Assembly (NCBI RefSeq): GCF_012927325.1
Contig: NZ_JABBGI010000033.1
Location: 1-51,672, forward strand
Source of the DNA: Chryseobacterium antibioticum
Lineage (GTDB): Bacteria > Bacteroidota > Bacteroidia > Flavobacteriales > Weeksellaceae
Length of the DNA: 51,672 bases
Reading direction: 5' to 3'
Shown: piece by piece, positions 24,031-34,395 of the stretch
Numbering within the stretch: the stretch's first letter is position 1
Layout: every line of letters begins with the position of its first letter
Translations under genes and position numbers: made by a program
The notes under the pieces: generated by a model
Seen by the model: the letters and a program-made list of their open reading frames with translations, nothing else
Databases searched by the model: none
What the model was told of the DNA's origin: nothing

Positions 24031-27000
24031 TTGAAACTGAAAATAAACAAAAGAAAACTTTTAAAACGTATTGCAATAACCTTTATTTCGATATTGGTTT
24101 TCCTTACCCTTCTGATCCTGAGCTTAAGGCTTCCTGCCGTTCAAAACTTCATCAAAGACAAACTCGTCGTGTATCTTGAAAAAAAGATCAAGACCAAAGT
24201 CAGTCTTGAAAGGGTTTACATTGGCTTTCCAAACAGTCTTGTAATGGAAAACCTTTACCTTAAAGGACAAGATGTAGACACACTTCTTGCTGTCAGAAAA
24301 CTGGACGTTGGCCTAAATATGATGAAGCTCATCAGTTCCACTGCCGACATTACTTCTGTAGATCTTGAAGGAGCGCGTGCCAATGTGGTACGGAAACCCA
24401 ACGGGACATTCAATTTTGATTATATCATCAATGCTTTTGCGACCAGTGATAAGGAGGAAAGCTCTTCCAAACCTTTTATCATTTCGCTTGATAAGATCAA
24501 TTTAAAAGATATTGGGGTGACGTTCAACGACCAGCAGTCGAGGAATGATATTCAATTGTATTTCAAATCATTTGATACAAGGGTTAAAACATTTGACCTT
24601 AATAAAAATACCTATGCCGTTAATGATATTAATCTTGACGGACTTAAACTCAAATTAAAGCAGGACCTGCTCGAAGAAGTTTCTAAAAAAGTAGAAAAAA
24701 AGGTAGATTCCCTCAATGACAAAAAGCCGATGAATATTGGACTGAGAGGAATCAAACTCACCAATTTCGATATCGATTACGGTGATGACAATACCAAAAC
24801 ATTCGCTAAGGTTCTGTTCAAAGAATTAAGTACAAAGGTCAATAAACTGGATCTTGAAAATAATTCCTATAATATTTCCAATGTTTTCCTTTCCGGGGCA
24901 GATATTAATGCCAACCTTTATCTTCCTGCCCAAAACGCTAATCCGAAAGACCAAAAAGAACCTGAAGTTTCGAAAGTTGCAGATCAGGATAAAGCCATGA
25001 AGGTACTCCTTGGAAAACTTGTCCTGAATGATGTAAAAGCCGTCTACAACAACACCGCGATCGCTCCAACAAAACAGGGAATGGATTTCAACCACATGAA
25101 TTTTTCCAAAATGAACGTGGAAGTAAGAAGCTTCAAAATGGAGAACAACACTTTTGCAGGAACTGTCAATTCAGCGGAAATTAAGGAAGGAAAAGGTCTG
25201 GATATTCAGAAATTCAATACAGATTTTGTGTATGCGGAAAAGCAGGCTTATTTAAAAGATCTTTATTTACAGACTCCCAAAACGCTGATCCGTGATGAGG
25301 TGATTTTAAATTATGATTCCCTTGATCAACTGACTTCAAATCCGGGTACGGTAAAAATTTCAGCCAACATCAAAGATTCCAAAATCGGTTTCGCAGATAT
25401 TCTGAATATTGTTCCGACTTTACGAAATACAGCTCCCTTTAACAAATATCCGAATGCTATATTGAATGTTAATGCCAACGTTCAGGGAATGGTGAATGAC
25501 CTATTGATCAAAGATCTTAAAGTTTCAGGTTTAGACCAGTTGAGAGTTGCGGCATCCGGAAGAATAAAAAATGCGATGAAACCTGAAAACCTGTCTTATG
25601 ATTTAAGGATCGGAGAATTTTCAGCTGAAGCTAAAACAGTTTACAATCTTGTTCCGAAAAATACCATTCCTTCCAATATTTCGCTGCCTTCTCATTTCAG
25701 TATCAAAGGAAGTGCAAAAGGAACTACTAAAGTCGTAAAAGCAGACCTGAACCTCTACTCTACCTTTGGAAACGCCGCGATTGTTGCAGATGTGGATATG
25801 AGCAGAAAAAACCGTGAGCTGTATGATGTAAAAGCCAATCTTCAGGGCATCCAGGTTGGAAAGATCATTAAGAATAAAGATATTGGAGCTATTACCGCTC
25901 AGATCTCCGCAAAAGGCGAAAGCTTTGATTTCAAAAATGCAAAAGCAGATCTGAAAGGTCATGTAGCATCGGCTGTCTATAAAGGATACCGCTACCAGAA
26001 TATGGATCTGACAGGCAAAATTAATAAAGGAGTTTATAACATTGTTTTAAACTCAAAAGATCCGAATGCAAATCTGAATTTAATAGCGTCGGGAGTTTAT
26101 AACGAAAAAAATCCTACAGTAAAAATCAACGGTGAGGTGATCAAGCTTGATGTTAATAAACTTGGTTTCTATGAGAAGCCCATGATTATCGCAGGAAAGA
26201 TCGACGGAGATTTTTCAAGCCTTGATCCGGATGCCCTGAATGGTTATTTAAATTTAAAAGATTTCGCTTTTTCAGATACCAAAGAAGTTTATCCTGTACA
26301 GGAAGTGAACCTGAAGGCCTCTTCTACCCAGGATTCCACACAGATCATTTTCAATTCTCAAATCGCTGATATTTCTTTAAAGGGAAAATATAAACTGACA
26401 CAGATCTTTGGTGCTTTAACACAGACCATCAATCAGTATTATCAGTTCCAGAAACCCGCTAAAGGTCAGAAAATTGATCCGGGGCAGTTTTTCACATTCA
26501 ATGCGAAGATCAAAAATGATGATCTGATCAGAAAGTTTGTTCCGGATCTGAAAAGTTTTGAAACCATCAATTTAGCAGGAAATTATGATGCTGATTCTCA
26601 AAAAATAGAAATTGACGGGCAAATTCCGCAGCTGTTGTATGGTGAAAATTCTTTGGAAAACGTAGCTTTAAAAGTAACCAATGAAAATCAGGCTTTACAA
26701 TACGGTCTTGATGTAGCCGCTTTAAAAAGCTCCAGCTTCACTTTGAAAAAAGTGGCTGTGAGTGGAGACGTTGCAGATAATATAATCAACTACAATATCA
26801 CCACGAAAGACGATAAAGATGCCACACAGTTTCTGATCGCAGGAAACGCCAAGTCTTTGAATGACATCACAGAAATTTCTTTAAACCCAAATGGTTTAAA
26901 ACTAAATTACTCGGATTGGAATGTTGCGGATAACAACAAGATCCAGATCAGCAGCAAAGGGATTTTGGCAGATAATTTTGTTTTGTCGAATGCAGGCAGT

Positions 27001-29055
27001 CAGATCTCACTTCAATCTGAAACCGACAGTCCAACCAGTCCATTGAATGTTGCACTGAAAGATTTTAAAATTGAAACCATCACAGAACTGATCAAAAAAG
27101 ATACGGTGCTGGCAAGGGGAACGATCAACGGAACGGCACAACTTCGGGATGTTACAAAAAACATGACCTTCACTTCCGATCTGAATATTTCAGACCTGAT
27201 CGTCTATGGAAATGCAGTTGGAAACCTTGCTGTAAAAGTAAATAATACCTCCTCGAATATTTTAAATGCTGATGTTGCCCTTTCCGGCAATAATAACGAT
27301 GTGAAAATTCTTGGAGATTACAATACTTCTTCAAGCACATTTGATCTGAATATGGCGATCAATAAACTTCAGATGAAGAGTGTTCAGGGCTTTTCCATGA
27401 ATGCCATAACGAATACGGAAGGCTATATTTCAGGGAATTTAAAGATCACCGGAAATACGGATAAACCGAATATCTTAGGGAAAGTAAAATTTAATGATGC
27501 AGGACTTGAAATTGCCAAAACAGGCAGTGATTTCAGAAAACTGAATGATGAAATTGATTTTACAAACCGGGGAATTGAATTTAATAAGTTCAAAATAAAT
27601 GATAAGGACGGAAATTCTCTTGTCATCAACGGGCAGGTTCTTACACAGACCTACAGGGATTTCGCATTTAATCTTGATGTGAACGCCAAAGATTTCAAAG
27701 TAGTTAATTCAGAAAAATCCAATGATGCAATGATGTATGGAATTCTCGCTATTGATGCAGGACTTCATATCAGAGGAAACTTAGATCTTCCAAAAGTTGA
27801 CGGCAGACTTTCTGTTTCTGATGATACTGATTTCACCTTTGTCCTTCCTCAGTCCAGTCCATCTCTTCAGGAAAGAGACGGGATTGTAGAGTTCATCGAT
27901 CAGGATCAGGTCGTTTTAAACAAAACGATTAAGGCTGATTCTCTGAAAGCACAAAGCAGTTTCAAAGGAATGGATGTAAGTGTGAATATTGAAGTCAGCA
28001 AGGAAGCTAAAATGTCTATTGTTATTGATAAGGCTAACGGAGATTTTGTAAAACTACAAGGTGAAGCAGAATTAACCGGAGGAATTGATCCTTCAGGAAA
28101 AACAACTCTTGTAGGCGTGTATGAAGTGGAAAAAGGTTCTTATGAACTTTCGGTAAGTCTTCTGAAGCGTAAATTTGATATTCAGAAAGGAAGTACCATT
28201 ACCTGGACCGGAGAACCGACTGCAGCGATTATGGACATCACAGCAGTCTATAAAACGGAAGCTCCACCTATTGACCTCGTTGAGCAACAGGTTGATGATG
28301 CGTCTTTATTGAGTCAACTTAAACAAAGAATTCCTTTCAATACCTTATTAAAAATGAAAGGTGAACTTCTAAAACCGCAAATCAGTTTTGATATAACTAC
28401 GGCCGAAAAAAATAATTCTGTTTCATCTGCGGTAACCGATGTTGTTGACCAAAAACTTACACAGCTCCGAACTCAGGAATCGGAAATGAATAAACAGGTT
28501 TTCGCCCTTCTTTTACTGAACCGTTTCATTGGGGAAAATCCTTTTGAATCCGGTGCCGGAATGTCGGCTGAAATGATGGCCAGACAAAGTGTGAGTAAAA
28601 TTCTTTCCCAACAGCTAAACAATCTTGCCTCAGGTTTGATCAAAGGAGTTGATATAGATTTAGGTCTTGATTCTTCTGAGGATTATTCCACCGGAACAAA
28701 AAATACAAGAACCGACCTGAATGTAGGCGTAAGTAAAAAACTACTGAATGACCGTCTGAAGGTTTCCGTGGGAAGTAATTTTGCACTGGAAGGGGAAGCA
28801 CGTCAAAACGAAAGTACAACAAACATCGCAGGAAATGTTACCGTAGATTACAGCCTTTCAAAAGACGGAAGATACATGCTTCGGGCTTATCGTAAGGATG
28901 AATATCAGGTGGCGCTTCAGGGGCAGATCATAGAAACGGGAGTAGGCTTTATCATTACTTTAGACTATGATAAATTCCGTGAGATTTTCCAAAAAACCAA
29001 GAAGGAAAGACGCAAAAAAGAAAACAAAAATAACCAAGTGGTAGAATTTAAATAA
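24031..29055 (+). CDS. tamB: Translocation and assembly module TamB
   Basis: TamB is a very long inner-membrane-anchored AsmA-type protein that bridges to the outer membrane, taking part in outer-membrane protein and lipid transfer. The 1674-residue product has one N-terminal membrane anchor (about residues 11-30), then a long repetitive beta-rich body of the AsmA/DUF490 kind (many D-N/I-N-L and K-G-x-L-K repeats), and a C-terminal TamB domain (about 1300-1640). Translation starts at a TTG at 24031: a TGA is in frame three codons upstream and the next residues form the expected basic-hydrophobic anchor. It overlaps the next gene by one base (TAATG). Confidence 0.92.
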   Translation: MKLKINKRKLLKRIAITFISILVFLTLLILSLRLPAVQNFIKDKLVVYLEKKIKTKVSLERVYIGFPNSLVMENLYLKGQDVDTLLAVRKLDVGLNMMKLISSTADITSVDLEGARANVVRKPNGTFNFDYIINAFATSDKEESSSKPFIISLDKINLKDIGVTFNDQQSRNDIQLYFKSFDTRVKTFDLNKNTYAVNDINLDGLKLKLKQDLLEEVSKKVEKKVDSLNDKKPMNIGLRGIKLTNFDIDYGDDNTKTFAKVLFKELSTKVNKLDLENNSYNISNVFLSGADINANLYLPAQNANPKDQKEPEVSKVADQDKAMKVLLGKLVLNDVKAVYNNTAIAPTKQGMDFNHMNFSKMNVEVRSFKMENNTFAGTVNSAEIKEGKGLDIQKFNTDFVYAEKQAYLKDLYLQTPKTLIRDEVILNYDSLDQLTSNPGTVKISANIKDSKIGFADILNIVPTLRNTAPFNKYPNAILNVNANVQGMVNDLLIKDLKVSGLDQLRVAASGRIKNAMKPENLSYDLRIGEFSAEAKTVYNLVPKNTIPSNISLPSHFSIKGSAKGTTKVVKADLNLYSTFGNAAIVADVDMSRKNRELYDVKANLQGIQVGKIIKNKDIGAITAQISAKGESFDFKNAKADLKGHVASAVYKGYRYQNMDLTGKINKGVYNIVLNSKDPNANLNLIASGVYNEKNPTVKINGEVIKLDVNKLGFYEKPMIIAGKIDGDFSSLDPDALNGYLNLKDFAFSDTKEVYPVQEVNLKASSTQDSTQIIFNSQIADISLKGKYKLTQIFGALTQTINQYYQFQKPAKGQKIDPGQFFTFNAKIKNDDLIRKFVPDLKSFETINLAGNYDADSQKIEIDGQIPQLLYGENSLENVALKVTNENQALQYGLDVAALKSSSFTLKKVAVSGDVADNIINYNITTKDDKDATQFLIAGNAKSLNDITEISLNPNGLKLNYSDWNVADNNKIQISSKGILADNFVLSNAGSQISLQSETDSPTSPLNVALKDFKIETITELIKKDTVLARGTINGTAQLRDVTKNMTFTSDLNISDLIVYGNAVGNLAVKVNNTSSNILNADVALSGNNNDVKILGDYNTSSSTFDLNMAINKLQMKSVQGFSMNAITNTEGYISGNLKITGNTDKPNILGKVKFNDAGLEIAKTGSDFRKLNDEIDFTNRGIEFNKFKINDKDGNSLVINGQVLTQTYRDFAFNLDVNAKDFKVVNSEKSNDAMMYGILAIDAGLHIRGNLDLPKVDGRLSVSDDTDFTFVLPQSSPSLQERDGIVEFIDQDQVVLNKTIKADSLKAQSSFKGMDVSVNIEVSKEAKMSIVIDKANGDFVKLQGEAELTGGIDPSGKTTLVGVYEVEKGSYELSVSLLKRKFDIQKGSTITWTGEPTAAIMDITAVYKTEAPPIDLVEQQVDDASLLSQLKQRIPFNTLLKMKGELLKPQISFDITTAEKNNSVSSAVTDVVDQKLTQLRTQESEMNKQVFALLLLNRFIGENPFESGAGMSAEMMARQSVSKILSQQLNNLASGLIKGVDIDLGLDSSEDYSTGTKNTRTDLNVGVSKKLLNDRLKVSVGSNFALEGEARQNESTTNIAGNVTVDYSLSKDGRYMLRAYRKDEYQVALQGQIIETGVGFIITLDYDKFREIFQKTKKERRKKENKNNQVVEFK

Positions 29056-31379
29056 TGAAAAGCAGACTTAATATATATTGTAAATATCTGTTCGCTTCGG
29101 GCCTTACCGCAGCTACTCTTTCATGCAGCAATACCAAATATCTGAAGCAGGGACAGATGCTTTACACCGGCGGAGAAGTAAAAATAGAAAATGACAGCCT
29201 TTCGAAGAATGAAAAAAAGGAGCTCAAGGCTGCTTTGGAGGAGAATTTGGTTCCTAAACCCAATTCCACCTTATTAGGTCTCCGTCCGAAATTATATTTC
29301 TACAACATTGCCAAAGAACCCAAAAAAGATAAAGGTTTTAATTACTGGCTAAAATATAAAGTAGGTGAAAAACCTGTATTACTAGGAGATGTAGATCGTG
29401 AATTCAACAGAAAAATCATTGAAAATTATTCTGAAAACAAAGGATATTTTAATGCAAAAGCTACCTATGATACGGTTTCCAAAAACAAAAAAGCTCAGGT
29501 TATTTACACTTTAAGACCTGGTGCAAGGTATTTTGTAAGTCATGTTAAGTTTCAACAGGATTCATCACTGGTCAACAAAGAAATTCAAAATTTCGCCCAT
29601 AAAACTTTACTTAAATCCGGACAGCCTTTCGATCTTGATGTGATTAAAAACGAAAGGGAACGTATTGATAATGGCTTAAAAGAAAGAGGCTTCTATTATT
29701 TCAGCCCCGATAATATTATTGTTCAGGCAGACAGTACAGTAAGTAAAAATCATAAGGTTGAAGTTAACGTAAAACTTAAAGAAGACACTCCGGATCTGGC
29801 AACGAAACAGTTCAGTATTGATAAGGTCATTGTCTTTCCAAATTATAATATTCAGGATGTAAAAAGAGGCAAGTACAGTGTTCCGATGAATCCTGATTCA
29901 CTGTCCAAATATGCTTATGACGACATCTATGTAATTGACCCTCAACATAAATTCAAACCCAAAATTTTCGACAGGGCATTATATTTTAAGAAAGGAGATC
30001 TTTATAACCGTTCCAATCATAATCTTACCCTTAACCGTCTGATCAGCTTGGGTGTTTTTAAGTTTGTAAAAAATGAATTCATTGTTTCAGATTCATTAAA
30101 ACATCAATTTGATACTTATTATTTATTGACACCGAGACAAATTCAGTCACTCAGACTGGAAGCTTTGGGACGAACCAATTCCGCCAACTATGCAGGTAGT
30201 GAACTAAACCTGAACTGGACGCACAGAAACTTCTTCAAAGGAGCCGAACAGTTTAAAGCAGCCGTTTATGGAGCCTTTGATTTCCAGATGGGAGGACAGG
30301 AAAATGCACAGAATCTATTCCGTGCAGGAACGAATGTGCAGCTTTCGATTCCGAGAATTGTAGCGCCTTTTCGTTTCAATTCTTCAAGTGCTTTTGTTCC
30401 AAGAACAAATATTACTTTGGGGTATGAATTTCAAAATCGCACTCAACTTTATACTCTTAATAATTTTAATGCTGCATTTGGCTATGTATGGAAAGAGAAC
30501 GCCAGAAAGGAGCATGATTTAAAGGTCATTGACATTACTTTGGTATCTCCTGCCAATGTAACTGATGAGTTTTACAAGCAGGCAACCACTCCTGCTGCAC
30601 AAAGAGTCGTTGCGAAGCAACTTATTTTCGGGCCAACTTACTCGTATACGTATACCAATACCATGTTGTCCAAGCCTACCACCATTTATTATAAAGGGAC
30701 GTTGGATTTAGCTGGAAATATTACCGGTTTGGTAACAGGTGCCAACGTCAAAAACGATAAGGAGAAAAAAATATTTGGAATTCCATTCAGTCAGTATGCA
30801 AAAATCGAGAATGATTTTAGGTTCTATCATAAATTCACTGAAAAGAGTTCATTCGCCAGCAGGTTTATCGGCGGAATAGCCTATCCCTATGGAAATTCGG
30901 AATTCATTCCTTTCTCCAAACAGTTTTTTGCAGGGGGAAGCAACAGCATTCGTGCTTTCCGTGCAAGAACTTTGGGACCTGGAAGTTTTGACCCACGAAC
31001 AATTAAAAAAGGTACTCTATTAGATCAAGCGGGAGATATCAAATTAGAATTGAATGCAGAATACCGCGCCAATCTATATAAATTTTTAAACGTAGCCGCC
31101 TTTGTTGATGCAGGAAATGTTTGGCTAATAAATGAAGATTCAACCAGACCAGGAGGCAAGTTTTCAAAAGAATTTTTAAGTGAAATTGCCGTTGGAGCCG
31201 GAGTTGGTCTAAGACTTGATTTCTCTATCTTAATTTTAAGGCTGGATCTAGCAATGCCGTTACGGGTTCCTTATTATGAAAAAGGAGACCGATGGGCATT
31301 TGACCGAATCAATTTCGGAGATTCGCAATGGAGAAAAGATAATTTAGTTTTCAATTTAGCCATCGGATATCCTTTCTAA
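29055..31379 (+). CDS. tamL: TamL, BamA/TamA-family outer-membrane lipoprotein
   Basis: This is the Bacteroidota partner of TamB. The 774-residue protein starts with a lipoprotein signal ending L-S-C-S-N (Cys24 lipidated), unlike the signal-peptidase I type TamA of Proteobacteria. POTRA-like repeats occupy the N-terminal part (about residues 35-350), and the C-terminal half is a BamA-type 16-strand barrel with the conserved F-F-A-G-G-S-N-S-I-R-A-F-R segment near residue 625 and a terminal aromatic strand. Its start codon overlaps the tamB stop, so the two are translationally coupled. Confidence 0.92.
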   Translation: MKSRLNIYCKYLFASGLTAATLSCSNTKYLKQGQMLYTGGEVKIENDSLSKNEKKELKAALEENLVPKPNSTLLGLRPKLYFYNIAKEPKKDKGFNYWLKYKVGEKPVLLGDVDREFNRKIIENYSENKGYFNAKATYDTVSKNKKAQVIYTLRPGARYFVSHVKFQQDSSLVNKEIQNFAHKTLLKSGQPFDLDVIKNERERIDNGLKERGFYYFSPDNIIVQADSTVSKNHKVEVNVKLKEDTPDLATKQFSIDKVIVFPNYNIQDVKRGKYSVPMNPDSLSKYAYDDIYVIDPQHKFKPKIFDRALYFKKGDLYNRSNHNLTLNRLISLGVFKFVKNEFIVSDSLKHQFDTYYLLTPRQIQSLRLEALGRTNSANYAGSELNLNWTHRNFFKGAEQFKAAVYGAFDFQMGGQENAQNLFRAGTNVQLSIPRIVAPFRFNSSSAFVPRTNITLGYEFQNRTQLYTLNNFNAAFGYVWKENARKEHDLKVIDITLVSPANVTDEFYKQATTPAAQRVVAKQLIFGPTYSYTYTNTMLSKPTTIYYKGTLDLAGNITGLVTGANVKNDKEKKIFGIPFSQYAKIENDFRFYHKFTEKSSFASRFIGGIAYPYGNSEFIPFSKQFFAGGSNSIRAFRARTLGPGSFDPRTIKKGTLLDQAGDIKLELNAEYRANLYKFLNVAAFVDAGNVWLINEDSTRPGGKFSKEFLSEIAVGAGVGLRLDFSILILRLDLAMPLRVPYYEKGDRWAFDRINFGDSQWRKDNLVFNLAIGYPF

Positions 31380-31454
31380 TGAGATATTAGAATTCAGATT
31401 CCAGACAATTAAATCATTTGTCTTGTGCTTTTTTTGATCAGTTTAAACAATTGT

Positions 31455-32393
31455 ATGGTTAAAAACGTAAAATTTTTCTGGGAGATTTTAAAAGAAACTT
31501 TCGATGAATGGAATGATTCAAATGCATCAAGAGATTCTGCAAGTTTAGCGTACTATGCTATTTTTTCCATTCCGGGGTTGTTGATCATTATTATTTGGAT
31601 CGCAGGTAATTTTTTCGGTGAAGAAGCTATTCGCGGTGAAATAAGCAACCAGATTAGCGGAATTATGGGAACAGAAGTGTCAAAAAGTGTTGAAAGCATG
31701 ATTGCGGGAGCTTTAATTGACAAACAAAATATCTTCATGAAGATCGTGGGTATCGGTTCATTGATTTTTGGTTCCACGACTTTATTCTTCCAACTTCAAC
31801 ATTCACTGAATAGTCTTTGGGACGTGCAGTCTGCACCTAAAAAAGCTTTAATAAAATTTCTTTTAGACAGAGCCAATTCATTAGGAATGATTCTTATGAT
31901 CGGATTTTTATTAATGATCACGATGATTCTATCTTCACTGATAAGTGTTTTTAATACTATAATTACTACCTATTTCGGTTTTGAGACTTATTTATTAGTT
32001 GAATTAGTAAATTTTATAATAGGGTTCGGGCTTGTTATGCTGCTATTTGCATTAATGTTCAAATTCCTTCCCGATGTACAAATCAGCTGGAAACCAGTTT
32101 GGAAAGGTGCTTTTTTGACTACCATTTTATTTACATTAGGTAAATTCTTATTGAGTCTGTATTTTGGCAATTTCAAACCGACTTCTGCTTTTGGAACTGC
32201 AGGAACAGTGATCTTAATTATGATGTGGATCAATTATTCATGTATGCTTGTCTTTTTTGGAGCTGAATTTACTAAAGTGTATACTTATAAAAAAGGATAT
32301 AAAATCGTTCCTTCAAAACACGCAAAATGGAGCGCTGCAAAACTGTATGAGGAGAGAAGAAAAAGTGAAGAGGAGGTTAAAACTGAGAGTTAA
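31455..32393 (+). CDS. YihY/virulence factor BrkB family membrane protein
   Basis: I start at the ATG at 31455 (MVKNVKFFWEILK), rather than the GTG ten codons upstream. The 312-residue protein has about six membrane segments and the YihY signature: S-L-A-Y-Y-A-I-F-S-I-P-G near residue 33, F-G-S-T-T-L-F-F-Q-L-Q-H-S-L-N-S-L-W near residue 110, and the final W-I-N-Y-S-C-M-L-V-F-F-G-A-E-F. The C terminus is charged and cytoplasmic. Function of the family is unsettled (a transporter or envelope role has been proposed). It follows tamL by 75 bp and may be part of the same transcript. Confidence 0.88.
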   Translation: MVKNVKFFWEILKETFDEWNDSNASRDSASLAYYAIFSIPGLLIIIIWIAGNFFGEEAIRGEISNQISGIMGTEVSKSVESMIAGALIDKQNIFMKIVGIGSLIFGSTTLFFQLQHSLNSLWDVQSAPKKALIKFLLDRANSLGMILMIGFLLMITMILSSLISVFNTIITTYFGFETYLLVELVNFIIGFGLVMLLFALMFKFLPDVQISWKPVWKGAFLTTILFTLGKFLLSLYFGNFKPTSAFGTAGTVILIMMWINYSCMLVFFGAEFTKVYTYKKGYKIVPSKHAKWSAAKLYEERRKSEEEVKTES

Positions 32394-32461
32394 TCGTTAT
32401 GATGCGTGGAAGGATTCCAGATTTCCCCTCATTGATTATTTATCATTAATACATATTACAA

Positions 32462-32500
32462 AAAAATAGCCTCCCAAAAAATCAGGAGGCTTTATTTTTT
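32462..32500. terminator. Bidirectional terminator between YihY and argS
   Basis: AGCCTCC (32468-32474) pairs with GGAGGCT (32485-32491), with A-run on the left and T-run on the right, so it can serve both the plus-strand gene on the left and the minus-strand argS on the right. Confidence 0.85.
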
Positions 32501-34259
32501 ACATTCTGTTTACGGTTCCGATGCCGAGCAGCGTTAAAGATTTTTTAATCGTTTTAGCGGTAAGGTCTGATAGATTTAAACGGAATTGTTTTAAATTCTC
32601 ATCTTCAAGTTTCAAAATGACATTGCTCTGATAGAATGAATTGTAAGCCTTAACTAAATCGTAAACATAGTTGGCTACCAAAGCAGGACTTAAAGCTTCT
32701 GCCGATTTTGCAACTACTGTTTTATAATTGGTCAATAGCATGATCAGTTCTTTTTCAAATTGATTTAAAGCAACATCTGAAATTTCCTTATAATCTACAT
32801 CAGCTTTTGATAACAGCGATTGAATACGTGCATAGGTATAGAGAATAAACGGACCTGTATTTCCTGAAAACTCTACACTTTCAGCGGGATCAAACAGCAT
32901 TTTTTTCTTCGGATCTACCTTGAGCATGAAATATTTCAAAGCAGCTAATCCTATTACTTCATAAGAAATTTCTTTTTCTTCATCAGAAAGTCCTTCTAGT
33001 TTTCCTAAGTCTGTTGTGATCGATTTTGCCGTTTCATACATTTCCTGCATCAGCTCATCAGCATCCACAACAGTTCCTTCTCGTGATTTCATTTTTCCGT
33101 TAGGAAGCTCTACCATTCCATAAGAAAGATGGAATAACTGATCTGCCCAGCCGTATCCAAGCTTTTTCATGATCTTAAATAAAACCTGGAAATGATAATC
33201 CTGTTCGTTTCCTACTGTATAGATTAATTTCTGAATATTATTTTGTTTAAAACGCTCTACTGCCGTTCCTAAATCTTGAGTCATATACACCGAAGTTCCG
33301 TCTGAACGAAGCAAAAGTTTTTGATCAAGGCCTTCGTCTGTAAGGTCACACCAAACAGAGCCATCCTCTTTCTGATAAAGAATACCTTTGTCCAAACCTT
33401 CCTGAATCAAATCTTTCCCCAGAATATAAGTATTACTTTCATACTGAACCTGGTCGAAATCAACACCTAACCTTTTGTAAGTTTCACTAAAACCTTTATA
33501 AACCCAGGAATTCATTTCTTTCCAAAGATTTCTTACGGTTTCATCACCACTTTCCCAATCTAAAAGCATTTTTTGAGCCTCAACAATTGATGGTGCCTCT
33601 TTTTTAGCCTGGTCTTCGGTTGACCCTTGCTCAATAAGTTCAGCAATTTCCTTTTTGTAGTTTTTATCAAATTCTACATAATAGTTTCCTACAAATTTAT
33701 CTCCCTTTATATTTGTTGATTCCGGAGTTTCACCATGCCCGAATTTTCCCCAAGCCAGCATAGACTTGCAGATATGAATCCCTCTGTCATTGATGATTTG
33801 AGATTTAATCACATCATACCCAGCCTCTTTAAGAATCTGTGCTACAGAAAAGCCTAGTAGATTATTTCTGACATGTCCTAAGTGAAGCGGTTTGTTTGTG
33901 TTTGGAGAAGAATATTCAACCATTACCGTCGAGTTTTTCTTTTCTATGGTGTCAAAATCGTTGCTCACAGATCTGAAATTATCTACAAACAACTGATTTT
34001 TCACCTTAACATTAAGGAAGCCTTTTACTACATTAAAGCTTTCGAACAGATCAGACTGTTCCGTCAAAGCTTCTCCGAGTTCAACGCCAATACTTTCCGG
34101 ATTCTTTTTCAGCTGTTTTACCAATGGAAATGTAACAATAGTAAAATCACCCTCAAATTCCGTTTTATTTTCCTGAACTTCCAGATTGATTTCTTTTAAC
34201 TGATAAACATTTAAAATAACCTCCGAAAGTTTCTTTTCTATTATATCTTTAATATTCAT
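32499..34259 (-). CDS. argS: Arginyl-tRNA synthetase
   Basis: ArgS charges tRNA-Arg. The 586-residue class I synthetase has the N-terminal additional domain, the HIGH-type motif in N-K-P-L-H-L-G-H-V-R-N (about residues 120-130), and a KMSKS-equivalent K-M-K-S-R in L-P-N-G-K-M-K-S-R-E-G near residue 388. The anticodon-binding DALR domain follows at about 465-586 and ends in the conserved L-L-G-I-G-x-V-x-R-M. It is a single gene, with SusD on the far side of the terminator at 34335-34362. Confidence 0.97.
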   Translation of the reverse strand: MNIKDIIEKKLSEVILNVYQLKEINLEVQENKTEFEGDFTIVTFPLVKQLKKNPESIGVELGEALTEQSDLFESFNVVKGFLNVKVKNQLFVDNFRSVSNDFDTIEKKNSTVMVEYSSPNTNKPLHLGHVRNNLLGFSVAQILKEAGYDVIKSQIINDRGIHICKSMLAWGKFGHGETPESTNIKGDKFVGNYYVEFDKNYKKEIAELIEQGSTEDQAKKEAPSIVEAQKMLLDWESGDETVRNLWKEMNSWVYKGFSETYKRLGVDFDQVQYESNTYILGKDLIQEGLDKGILYQKEDGSVWCDLTDEGLDQKLLLRSDGTSVYMTQDLGTAVERFKQNNIQKLIYTVGNEQDYHFQVLFKIMKKLGYGWADQLFHLSYGMVELPNGKMKSREGTVVDADELMQEMYETAKSITTDLGKLEGLSDEEKEISYEVIGLAALKYFMLKVDPKKKMLFDPAESVEFSGNTGPFILYTYARIQSLLSKADVDYKEISDVALNQFEKELIMLLTNYKTVVAKSAEALSPALVANYVYDLVKAYNSFYQSNVILKLEDENLKQFRLNLSDLTAKTIKKSLTLLGIGTVNRM

Positions 34260-34334
34260 GTGTATGTATTACTTTTTTAAAGGCCGGATGAAGCAGCCTG
34301 CTTCGTCTAAATATTTTGAGATACAAATATACGG

Positions 34335-34362
34335 AAATAAAAAAACCGCCCGAAGGCGGTTA
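34335..34362 (-). terminator. Terminator of the first SusC/SusD operon
   Basis: ACCGCC-CGAA-GGCGGT, with a run of T on the minus strand. The same hairpin and loop ends the second SusC/SusD operon at 39261-39290. Confidence 0.88.
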
Positions 34363-34395
34363 TTTGATATGAATGTTAAATATATTAAAATTATA

